Source: Tillandsia leiboldiana
Taxonomy: Eukaryota > Streptophyta > Magnoliopsida > Poales > Bromeliaceae
Direction: 5' to 3'
NCBI GenBank assembly: GCA_029204045.2
Contig: JAQNDB010000528.1
Coordinates: 1 to 64,000 of the forward strand
Length of the DNA: 64,000 bases
Shown: piece by piece, positions 33,451-44,100 of the stretch
Layout of the letters: each line of letters begins with the position of its first letter
Numbering within the stretch: position 1 is the first letter of the stretch
Notes under the pieces: model-generated
The model's input: the letters and a program-made list of their open reading frames with translations, nothing else
What the model was told of the DNA's origin: nothing
The model's database searches: none
Made by a program: the position numbers and the translations under genes

Positions 33451-36400
33451 TGTAATGACATGACTTTTCTAGTGATATTTTACCCTCCTGCTAATAGAGT
33501 GTGAGTTAGAGGAAATTAAAATATCGGGCTCTTTAGAGTTGACTAACACGCGGTGCAGATATTTCTCGGTGATAGAGCTCGAAAAACGATGAACGACGGT
33601 GCAATCGGATCCAAAATCCGACTTACGGATCTCCCGGAATAGGGTTTCTAAGATCGCGGTGACTTAAGGTGTGCATCGAAATCCGTGTAAAATATCCTAC
33701 TCGCTTTCTGAGAAAGTTTGGATATTCCGTGTGATTAATTAATTAAGGAATTAATTAATCGGTGACGATAGATTAAGTTGGGAATTTATTCCCTATGATT
33801 ATCTAATTAGGAAATTAAATAATCGGTGACTAGAATTTAAAAGGTGGGATTTTATCTCGTGGGTTTAGATATTTATTGTTAGAAGATAAATATCCGAATA
33901 TTCGTGGGTTTTTCCTTTTTACGTACGTATAATAAAAGGAAAATAAAAGAATAAAATAAAAGAGGAAATTAAATTAATAAGAGGATAATTAAATTCCGTT
34001 ACCGGAAGGAAAACCCTAATTTAAAAATACCGCCTTCTCAAACCCTCCTCTTTCGTGCGTACCGAAAACCAAACGAAACCCTAGTTTGAAAAGAGAGGGA
34101 GAAAGCGGAGGAACCCGATCGCGCCGATTGACGTCCGGAGACCGGAGAACAAGACGCCGTCATCTACGGGGAGCGGATCCGGATCTCCAACGCCGCGAGA
34201 ACCAAGATCGGTTCTTTAGTTCCGATAAATTAAGATTAGTGATCATCGTTACGTTTGTCAAATTAGTCGGGGGTTTTCCGTGTTCTTGTAAGGTCGTTTT
34301 AATTGGTACATCGATCGCGGATTTTCGTCGGGTTTTGATCCATGTTTTATTCTCGTTCTTGATCGAGGGTGATCGATGGTTTTTATCGAGTTTAATCGAT
34401 GATTTTTTTAATCGGTTTCTTTTTATCGGGCTTCCGATCGATGTTTTGGTTGTCCGTCGATCGTTGGTTTAGTCGTTAGAATTATCGTGTATTTATTCGG
34501 GAATTTTTGGGGATGTTTCGTTGGAACATAGTGGGTTAACGGGAGGCCGCCGCCGTCGTCACCATGGTCGCGGGGTCTTCGCCGGAGTCGCACGGGAGCG
34601 AAAACGGAGAAGAAAACCGCGAAATTAGGGTTTACTGTGCTTGTCCGTACAGCGCGGTCCACGGGTCCAGGCGTGCACCCGGTGCACGCCCGCAGCGTCG
34701 GAAGCACAAGACCCGGCGCACGGTTTCGCGCACCGGCTCGGCCCAAGGCGCGCGGTGCACGTCTCATGCGTGCACCCGGCGCATGCCGCACGGCCACCCG
34801 ACGCGCAGACCCGGTGCACGCCTCGCGCGTGCACCGGCCCGGCCCAAGACGCGCGGTGCACGCCTCCTGCGTGCACCCGGCGCATGCCGCACGGCCGCCC
34901 GATGCGCAGACCCGGTCCACGGTTGCCCCTGTGCACCACCCGACAGCCCAAAGTTCGGTGGCTCCGTTTGGGTCCGTTTTTCCACCGTTTTGAGCGCCGT
35001 TTTCGCCGTTGGGATCACCATCTCCATGATTTTCTTGGCATGGCCACCTGGGATCTTTTTGGTCACCGTTTCGCCATGTTGGGTGCTATTTTTGCCGATG
35101 CTCCGCGCCTCGACGAAATCGTCGGGGGCGCGCCGTCGGGTCTCTTTTCTCATCATTTTCGCCGCCGGGGTCTTCTTGGTATAACCATTGACGTCCCGAG
35201 TGGGCTGCCGGTTGAGAATTGGGTTTTGCTGGTTTTCCGTTAGCGGTTTTGGGTTCCGACGGAGCTCGCGACGAAATAGTCGCGTTCCGGTTGTTGTTAG
35301 TCGTTGACGTTACCGGTTTGATATGAGTTTTTAGTTTTACTCGATGGTTTTGACTTGTTGGGTTTTTGACCGACGTTGCGGTCCCCTAGGCACGACGATT
35401 TCGGTTTTGCGGGTTTAACGTAACAGTGGTTGGGACCACTGGTTTTTACCTGATTAGGGTAAGGTGTTAATTTGTGCTCTTGGATATTTTAGTAGGCAGC
35501 AAGGAGTCCTGATTTGCTTAGGAGGGTCGCGGGCGCGGTCGTATATCTTCAACTAGGTGGGTACCCTTGCTATAAGTGCAACAAGTGCAGTAAGTGCATC
35601 TATCATCATAAAAAAGGCTCGTTAAATTGTCTAACAAAGTAGATGGAATGTTAAATCTTTCGCTTAAATGTTTCTTTTCATTCTAACATGATAATTGTAG
35701 CGACTGCGGTCGCGGTGCTCAATACACGCCGACACCGGCAAATATTGGGGTGGGATGCTGCACGTACACAGGCGGATTGGCCTCCGCATGGGTGTACTTT
35801 TCTGGAGAAGTGGTCTCTTTTGATCCGTGTACCTCACAAAGGGGTGGGAGCCGTGAGGACCTCTTCACGACAGCTAAGGTGGCCGTACTAGCTCCGTGAA
35901 GGGGTTAAAAGCATCAATGGGGTTGTGCACGAGGAGGGACTTCCGTCTCTCCGACAGGTACTCTGGGGTTGGTGCCCAGCTTATTTGGTGACAGGGTTTT
36001 AGCGAAAGGTTCCGGTGTATTTCGGTTTGTTCTTGAATCTATGTTAATCGTTAAGACATCTACTTTGTTTGTCACTGACTTTACCCACTCCGTGACAGGT
36101 TTGACTAGGTGTAGTAGTCGGGACGACGGTGAGACAGCGATTAAAGAACATTAGCTGGATAAGGTTTATCCCATTATTTCTTGCTTGAGTTATCTCTTCC
36201 CCTTGTTATCTAAGTTTAAGTTCTGAATTGCTTGATTGTGGAATGTTGTGGATGTTGGATTGAGAGACGGTTTTGTGATGTGATTTTTATAATGTTCCTT
36301 GATGATTTATATGCGGCATGTTTTATACCGAACAAAAAGGGGTTTCAAAAATGTTTTCCAAAACCAAGTGTCGTGTGGGCACTGCTTTGAAAACCTGTGG

Positions 36401-36754
36401 ATTTATCCTTTCCGAAACGATGTAGCCGCCTTACTGTGAATGTGTAGACGTTTTTAAAGGAATGGGTGTCGAGTGGACACCGTTTACAAACTTGTAGGTT
36501 CCTCTTAATGTGATTAAATGTCTTTACACTCTCGTACTTGTTGACTGTGACTGTGTGGTTAAAGAATGTATGTTGATGTTGTAAATGAGACGCCGTGCAT
36601 ATACAAAGGAGACTCTGTCCGTGGGCAGGGTGAATTTGTGTATGTGGCGGTCTGACACGCACCGGGGACGAGGCTGATGCTTATTTATTAAGGAAAAAAT
36701 TTATACACGCACATTTCCGCTTATCTTTACCTAAAAACCCCCGGGGGGGTGACA
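33451..36754 (+). repeat. G4 5' LTR (3304 bp)
   Basis: Starts TGTAATGACA and ends GGGGGGGTGACA. U3 is related to that of G1: inverted repeat at 33733-33760, and the phrases GCATCGAAATCCGTGTAAAATATCC (split: GCATCGAAATCC, GTGTAAAATATCC) at about 33672-33700. A GC-rich section with 101-bp tandem units lies at about 34731-34932. Further modules: TTGGCC cruciform 35764-35797, GTCAC/GTGAC pair 36071-36096, GNGTR hairpins 36368-36382 and 36465-36481, U5 hairpin 36598-36644. No real gene is seen inside it. Confidence 0.88.
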
Positions 36755-36761
36755 GATTAAA

Positions 36762-36772
36762 TGGTATCAGAG
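36762..36772 (+). other. G4 primer-binding site (initiator Met tRNA)
   Basis: TGGTATCAGAG seven bases after the LTR end, preceded by GATTAAA. This marks the LTR at 33451-36754 as a 5' LTR rather than a solo LTR. Confidence 0.93.
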
Positions 36773-36981
36773 AAAAACAACTTTAACCATAGTAGTCGGT
36801 GATCCATATCCACAGTGTCTGATGCCACAAGCAAATTGAACAAGAGATAACCAAGGTGTAGGAGCGGTAGATCGTGAGTGTACGAGGGATAAAAGGGGAA
36901 TTTAGTTCCGGTGTGTCTGTAGGTCATGGTGCTAGACCAGTTAGGTCTAGGGTGACTTGGTTTCTTTATATACAGCGAATA

Positions 36982-37931
36982 ATGGCCCGAAATGGGTTAT
37001 CAGCGGAGAACGCAGGGGCAAAAAGTACGATGCGAACAGCGGCGGAGTATCAGCTTCTCCGACAACGACTACAAGAGATGGCCGGGCAGTTAGCAACCCT
37101 TATGGAACAGATGCGATAGTGGGTGCAATGGTCGACTACACCAATGGGGGTCGCCTAGGCTTCTCTGCCCGGACCAGCCGCACCAGCAACTTTGGGACCT
37201 ACGCCGGGAGCCGTCATTGGAGACCCCTTGAGGGAGATACGACCGACCCTTGGGTCGTAGGAAAATAGGTAGATGCCATGGAAAGGCTCTTCGAAGCTTT
37301 GCTAATGGAGGAAGGTGAATGGGTCCCTTTGGCAGTCCTTTTCTTGAGGGAGACGCCCGCAAGTGGTGGAAGACGCCCGCAAGTGGTGGAAGACGGTGCG
37401 CCCGGACCCTTCGGAGGGCACCGCCCTTCCATCTTGGACCACGTTCCAAGGAAAACTGTTTGGGGCATTTCTCTCCGACAGCATCAAACGGCAGATGGAA
37501 GGTGACGTGAAACTCATCAAGCAAGGAAGTCGGACAGTTATGGGGTATCAACGGGCATTTTTGAGGTTGATCAAATGTGTTCCCTTGTTATAAGAGATGA
37601 ATCTCACAAGGCCCGTCTCTTGGTGAATGGCTTATGGAGCGACATCTTCAAGGTGGTGCAAACGGCGGGTTTGCGCACCTTCCAGGAGGTGGTCGATAGA
37701 GCCACCGCGGTGGAGCGCGGATTTACGATTTCTCGAGCCCGACGGGAGAGCTCAGGACACAGCAGGGATAAGAAACGAACCCGGCCAAACTTCGGAAGGG
37801 AGCATACCAAGAGGAGCCGGCCTCCTAAATACTCAAGATTGCAACAAGGCACCAAGAATGCGCCGACGGGAGGACAATGGCCGGTGGACAAGTCTTGCAT
37901 TATTGTGACGGAATACACCAAGTGACTGAGT
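36982..37931 (+). pseudogene. gag: G4 gag, N-terminus and capsid domain
   Basis: Decayed gypsy Gag. The N-terminus has a helical stretch (YQLLRQRLQEMAGQLATL) comparable with TG and G1. After a stop and frame breaks comes a recognisable retrotransposon gag (capsid) domain: ARKWWKTV, WTTFQGKLFGAFL, QGSRTVMGYQRAFLRLI, KARLLVNGL. A basic stretch follows and then the start of the zinc module, cut by C3 at 37931. A 21-bp tandem duplication (units at about 37351 and 37372) breaks the frame near ARKWW. Unlike G1 and TG, this Gag does contain the capsid domain. Confidence 0.82.
37927..37931 (+). repeat. Target-site duplication TGAGT of C3, left copy
   Basis: TGAGT precedes the C3 LTR and recurs at 54906-54910 after it. 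Joining the flanks restores the G4 gag zinc-module reading (VTEYTK continuing into the knuckle homologous to G3 31785-31863). Confidence 0.95.
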
Positions 37932-39305
37932 TGTTACGGCTTTTTGGTGTTGGCATATTTCGTGAGTCATGTCAGTGAGTTGAGTCGGAGTCTTGAAGTG
38001 ATCAAATTGTCAATCAGCAATCAAAGACTTAGAGAAGATTCAACAAGAGCTCAAGTTGACACTCAGTGTCTTGAATCTTGAAGATTGAAGTTGAAGAATT
38101 GTGGATCAGTTACATCAATCTCAAGAAGAAAGTATTCAAGAGGATCAGGTATGTTTAACTAAATAATTGTGGTGATCCGAATACTTTCTTATAGTGTAGA
38201 AACACTTGGATGAACTTTTATTGTCATAATAATCAAAAACTGGTGTTCGGACATGTTCAGGATCCGGATCAGAGCCAACGATCCGGATCCCGAAGGTTGT
38301 TGCTTCATACAAGACTTCGATCTGGATCCTTGCAATTTCCGATCCGGATCCCGAATGTTAAGTTTTCTGATTTGTATGAACGATCCGGATCGGGCAATGC
38401 GATCCGGATCCCGAACCATGGTATTTCTGGAATCGTCAATCTCGTTACGACGATCCGGATTGCAGTAAATCCGATCCGGATCGCCGTCCTGAAAATTTCC
38501 AGATATGGTATGTTTTTGATTCTTATCTCTTTCCAAAGGTTTCTAACCTATAAATAGACGTTTAGGATTTCTCAAAAACGTGGGAGCTACGGCCGATCTT
38601 TTTATAAAACTCTTGAGAGCAACCCTAGAGGCTAGGTTTTTATTGATCTTCTTTATAGCCTCTTTTAGGTCAATTCGATGGTTCCTTCAAGAACATATCT
38701 TTGGTCGAATTGATCTAATCTTTGCTTAGAGATTTCTTCTACGGTTCTTCATTGATAATCTAAGCAAAGGATCACCATCGAAGTCAATATTCTTATCGAC
38801 TGAGTTTGCGTCGTGGATTCGACGTGGCATCGTGGATTCGGTGTGCTAAAGGCGTTTCGTGGATTCGAAGCGTGCGTTCGTGGATTCGAACGTGAGCAGT
38901 GGACGGGCAAAACGGTGGAGCGCGAGGTCCAAGAAATTGAAGGAGGGGTTAAATCCGTGGAGACGGTAATCACCTTGTTATTCTTCTTTTCTTAGGGATT
39001 GTTATTGCGTGGATATCCAACCGGTCAGCGCAAGGTCCGAAGAAGCTGAAGGAGGGGTTGAGTCCGTGGAGTCGGTAATCACCTTGTTATTCTTCTATTT
39101 TTAGTGGATTGTTATTGCGTGTTGGTCCCGTGGTTTTTCTCCTGGATTGGAGTTTCCACGTAAATCTCGGTGTGCTGTTTTTATTTTCCGCATTGGTTTT
39201 TATTTTGCACTGAGATTGAGTTTTTAAGTATTACACCTATTCACCCCCCCTCTAGTTGTTTGATAGTACCTATTTAGATCCTTGTGGATCCTATAAAAAC
39301 CTACA
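37932..39305 (+). repeat. C3 5' LTR (1374 bp)
   Basis: TGTTACGG...CCTACA. ATCCGGAT palindrome cluster 38259-38482, TATA box CCTATAAATAG at 38548-38558, four TCGTGGATTCG units at 38811-38890, and two related GTAATCACCTTGTTATTC segments near 38966 and 39077. A different subfamily from C1/C2, but with the same order of modules. Confidence 0.94.
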
Positions 39306-39307
39306 AT

Positions 39308-39319
39308 TGGTATCAGAGC
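39308..39319 (+). other. C3 primer-binding site (initiator Met tRNA)
   Basis: TGGTATCAGAGC two bases after the LTR, the full 12-base match expected for initiator tRNA-Met priming. Confidence 0.94.
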
Positions 39320-39339
39320 GGGTTTTAGGTTTATCTATC

Positions 39340-41105
39340 ATGTTGGGTGAAAGTGGTAATTTTTATAGACCTCCTCTTTTTGATGGGACTAATTATGCTT
39401 ATTGGAAAGTGCGGATGAGAGCTTTTCTCATCGCAATTGATGAGCGGGTATGGCAATCCGTGGAATACGGTTGGGTGCATCCTGTTGAGGAAGTAGGAAA
39501 TTCTACTACCCCAAAACCTCGCTCTAGATGGTCCAAAGAGGAATTTGAAAGATCTTCTTACAATGGGAAAGGTATGAACGCTTTATTTAATTCTCTTTCC
39601 TCGACTGAGTTCACACGAATTTCCGCGTGTGAAACCGCGAAGGAAATTTGGGATATTCTCAAAATTACACATGAGGGTACTAATCTTGTAAAAATTCAAA
39701 AGCTCCAGATGCTTACAAGTCAATTTGACTCTATTCATATGGAAGAGCATGAATTGTTTACAGATTATTACACTAGACTTCAAGATGTAATAAATACATG
39801 TGCTAATTTAGGAGAAAAGATCCCGGAGTCAAAAATTGTAAGAAATATACTTCGGACTCTTCCGGAACGGTTTAGGGCAAAGGTTACCGCCATTGAAACC
39901 GTTAGTCATCCGGATGAGATGAGTGTAGAGGAATTAGTAGGTGCTTTGCAAACTTATGAAATGACTTTTCCTACTAATCAAGTTTCTTCCAAGTCTTCTT
40001 CTAAGCTTACAGGTATTGCATTCAAATCAACAAAGGAAGAAGATAGCGAATCAAGTTCCGACGATGAAATCTCTTTTGCCGATTTTGAAGAACAATTGGC
40101 GCGGATCGTAAAGAAATTTCGTCGGAAATTTTGGAAGAATCGAACCGATGGATCTTCATCCACGAAACCATCTAAAGGATCATCGGGTTCTAAATCCTCT
40201 TACCTCAAAGGCGTTGCAAAACCTTCTAAAGAAAAAGAAAAATATGATTTCGAAGGGGAAATCCAATGCTATCGATGCAAAGGCTACGGCCATTTTTCAA
40301 CGGATTGTCCTTCTCCGAAATCATATAAAAAGAAGGCTTTGCAAGCGAGAACTTGGGACGATTCTACTTCTAATGAATCGACCTCAAGTAAAGAGAAAAA
40401 AATCGTTGCTTCTCATGCCTCTCATTTTCCCTCTTCTAATAATTGTTTATCATCTTTAATCACTGACTCTATTCCTTTGATTTTGCATGAAACATCAACA
40501 TCCGGCGGAGAGTCATCAAGTGAGGGGGAGTCGGACGAGGAAGAACTCGTTGAGGCATATCAACAACTTCTTGCGGAATCTAAGAAGATGGCCAAGCATA
40601 TCAAGAAGTTGAGGAAGCAACGACTTGAGAATCAAGACGAGAATCATGCTTTAAAGATAAAACTTCATGATCTCGAGGAGGAACAAGGACGTTTATTGAA
40701 TAACAATAAAATCCTCCAAGAAAAGCTAAACCAATCGGAGATAAACGCTAAATCATATACGGACAAGATTGGTTTTCTAGAAAAACAGTTTGAGGAGATT
40801 CATGTCACCAACCAAGCATTGACCAAACAAGTTCATCAACTTAAATCCGACATACAAAGGATCTCAACCGATTCCAAGAAACTTGAGTGTATGTCCGGTT
40901 TAGGTCAAACAAGCAAGGTTGGTTTGGAATTCAAAAAGGACCAAACTGTGCATGCTTCAAGTTCCACAATGAAATTGAAAGGAAGAACTTGTCACTTATG
41001 TGGACTTGAAGGACATTTGGTGAAGAATTGCCCGAAAAAGAGAAAGAAGAGTCCTTCGACAACTTCATCTACGGAGCGAACTCAACGGAATCAAATGACA
41101 CATCA
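39340..41105 (+). CDS. gag: C3 gag, first part
   Basis: ATG at 39340 follows the primer site; the frame is open to the TG insertion at 41105 and resumes at 51680. Together they make 653 codons with no lesion. The copia gag N-domain (LFDGTNYAYWKVRMRAFL) is at residues about 13-30, knuckle CYRCKGYGHFSTDC at about 310, and a long coiled-coil-like region at about 405-515 (EAYQQLLAESKKMAKHIKKL and following). A second knuckle, CHLCGLEGHLVKNC, is at about 551-564. Sirevirus Gags are known for such a coiled-coil and for binding LC8-type light chains. The intact frame suggests selection or very recent mobility. TG disrupts the present copy. Confidence 0.93.
41101..41105 (+). repeat. Target-site duplication CATCA of TG, left copy
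   Basis: CATCA lies before the 5' LTR and again at 51675-51679. The 3' LTR starts TGAAGTAATAAC while the 5' LTR starts AGTAATAAC, so the 5' copy seems to have lost TGA. Excising TG with one CATCA keeps the C3 gag frame (codons CAT CAA GTC). Confidence 0.85.
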
Positions 41106-44100
41106 AGTAATAACTCAAAATATTTTATTTTAATAAATAGTCTAAAAGTGAATTTTTGACCTGGTTTTTGAATTCAGAAGACCTATGTTGACTTATTTAG
41201 TCAATTGCCAGTGTGCGAGTTGCACGTTTTACGAGACAAAAGGCTACTTTCCAATCCGGACGTGATCATGGAAATCCGAATTGACCGTTGCGATCGTCTC
41301 ATCGAACTGAGCGAGATTAATATTCAGCACTTTCGATCCGACGGTCGGATCTTCCAGAAATCGAGGAAGAAGCGAGCAAATAACCACGAACAGTGTAACA
41401 GTGCTCGGTGCACAGTATAAATTAAGTTGTTACTGTAGGTGAACAGTAACCCTAGTTTTCGGAACCCCGACGGATCTAACGCTGACTAATTCGCTGTCTG
41501 GAAACCGATCATAGCACTTCAGGTAGTCGTTTCGAACGGTTTCGGCGTTCTGGACGCAATGGCGCTGACGGAATCTCCGTTTGACGACCCTAGAGTATCG
41601 AAAAGCGCGAAAACTGTTTTCCGGAACAGTATTTTATGGACCGAGATTTTATCCGGACAGTTTCTCGAAAATCAGAAATCGCTACCTGATGGTTTTCGTC
41701 GAGCCGGACGCCGTGACGCAGTCCATTTTCCGTTTCGACGACCGGATCGCCTCGAAGAGCGTGAAACAAGGCGAAAAAGGTGACAATTGCACATGAAACC
41801 CTACATAACCCGCCTCGTTTTGCGTACCACTCCCTTATGAGGGACCTAAGAGTAAAAGGAAGATGCTGTGAGGGACTGGGCTGTAGATATGTAGAGATGA
41901 GGGGCTAAAATGCAAGATGACCAACCCTATACATATATACATGCACCTACGACTAGGGTTCCACAAGCCCTAGACCCTGAGCTCAGCCCCAGCCGCACCT
42001 CAACAGATCCCTCTCCTCTGGCGCTTCCCTCGGACTACCCCACACCGGCCGCCGCTCCCCTTGCCGGAAAAGCAAGATCAAGAAGAGCTTGACCTCGGAA
42101 TTGGAGAGGAAGGTGTGGGGAGGGATTCAAGTTGACAAATTCCCTTCTGAAGAGTCCCTCGTGGTGCTGCAACCGAGCTGGGTTGGATCCGACGCCGACC
42201 GCCGCCGTGCGCCGCCGCGGGACAACACCCTCTTCCACGATTTTCCGGCGAAGGTGAGTTCTTGGGACTTTTATTTTAGTCTAGGGTTTTGGGCATGGCC
42301 ATTGTGTTGCTGACGTCGAGGAGGTCGTCCTGTTGCAGGACGAGCCGAGGCCGCCGTCCCGACCGCCGGCGGGAGCCATCCTCGCCGGATTATCGTTTTT
42401 CTTGACCGATCGCAGGCGCGGGCTTCACCCGGCCGTTAAACACAAGATCAGCACCGTTGATCCTTGTCCCCTAGTCGACTGAAAGCTTCCTCCAAGATCT
42501 GGGGTTGATCAGACAAGGATCCATCCCGCACGGCCGAGCCCTAGAAACGGGTGAATTAATTCGTCGCCGGAATTCCTCCGTCCGGCGCCGCCGCGGCCTC
42601 CCGGCGCCGGCCACCACTGCACCGAGCGTCGGGGTGTTGGGACAGACCTTTTGGTCCGGGTAGCACCTGCCCGGAGCCGCCGCGCCGGAAACCACCATTA
42701 ACAACCTTGAAGCTCCTCCGAGCTTCGCCGGCGCTGCCTTGCCGACGCTCCCGGACATCGGAGAACCGCCCAGGTGAGCTTCCTTGGTCCCTAGGAGCCT
42801 CCCCATCACCTTGCATGCAGGGTTTAACGTAGGGCTTCTACCCCCTGCAGCTGCACCCGAGACTGCATTCGAGCCCACCTCCGGCCATCTCCGGCGGCCT
42901 GGGCTCCGGCCACCCGTACAGGTAATACCTAGAGGCCCTTTGTATGCTTCCCATTTTTTGGTTTTAGGCCTAGAGCATCCCTGTAACCCGGTTCCCAATG
43001 CTGCACCCGAGCCACCCATCTCGGGTTTGCCCCCGGCCGCCGCCGCCCCCGGCCACCGGCGCCTGACCGGGCCTGAACCAGACACCTTCAGGGACCTCCA
43101 TTGATCTGGTGCTCCACTTTGTGGCAGGTCTGAACCTGTGCTGCTCAAGGTGAACCCAAGCCGAGCCTTGGCTTGCGTTATTGGTGCGTCACCTAGCTCC
43201 GGCCACCTCCTCCGGCCGATCTCAGGCAAGCCTCAGGTGAGCCCTCGACCCTAACTAGTCTCCTGAATATGATGCTCCAATTATGGTTCGATTTGATCAA
43301 GTATAAGTTAAGATATTACATAGTTGTATTTGAGCCAGGGATGTGTTATGGGCCAACTCCGATTTCGGGGTCCGTGTCAGTCCAAACTGGTGAGCACGGG
43401 CTCCGTCTTGACGTAATGATCACGCTGAAACTTACGGCGCCAATTTTGGACGCCCGGATTGCAAGAACGAGTCGAAACGGATAATAAAATAGGATAATAA
43501 TGCGAATTAAAATGTACTACGGACCTAATTGCAAATTTGACACACAGGCTGACTTTAGACAGTGTTTTCACACCACTAGACACTTTGTTAGAGTCCCGTG
43601 GACTCTCGCTAATCGGAAATCGGATTTGTATTCAATAAATCGACGACATTGCTCCTTATTAGCATCGCATTACTGTTGTGTCATCGGGATGGGTTTGTGT
43701 GAGTCTATTACTGATTTGAGCCCCTTGTTCAGGGTCCAGTTGTTCAGCACCAGCCTCCCGGCAGTCTAGCGGGAGTTCGGGATCGGCCTACATTCAGGTG
43801 GGTTGTGTTTACTTTATTCCTAGCCTCTAAATTCTATCATGTTGGACGGGGTCTATCCTAAGTGTACTGGGGTTGAATAATGATGGGCGATAGCTTATGC
43901 ATGTTAGTGGGATCGCTATAGTGATTAGCATCAGTTACCGACGGTGATTCTCTTTTAACCCTTATATGTCAGCGGGCCACCTTCGAGTGCGCGCAACATT
44001 ACCTTGTTTTCGATTATGCACTTTACTTCATTTTCCTCATTACTCTTGTTATTTATATTATGATGCTGACATGATGGTAGTTACGGTTACTTGGCTCGAG

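Noticed and set aside
42471..43229. Minus-strand frame of 252 codons in the TG LTR (and its twin at 49080-49772)
   Set aside because: GC-rich low-complexity DNA inside an LTR, open on both strands, with no recognisable domain. The twin is simply the other LTR copy.
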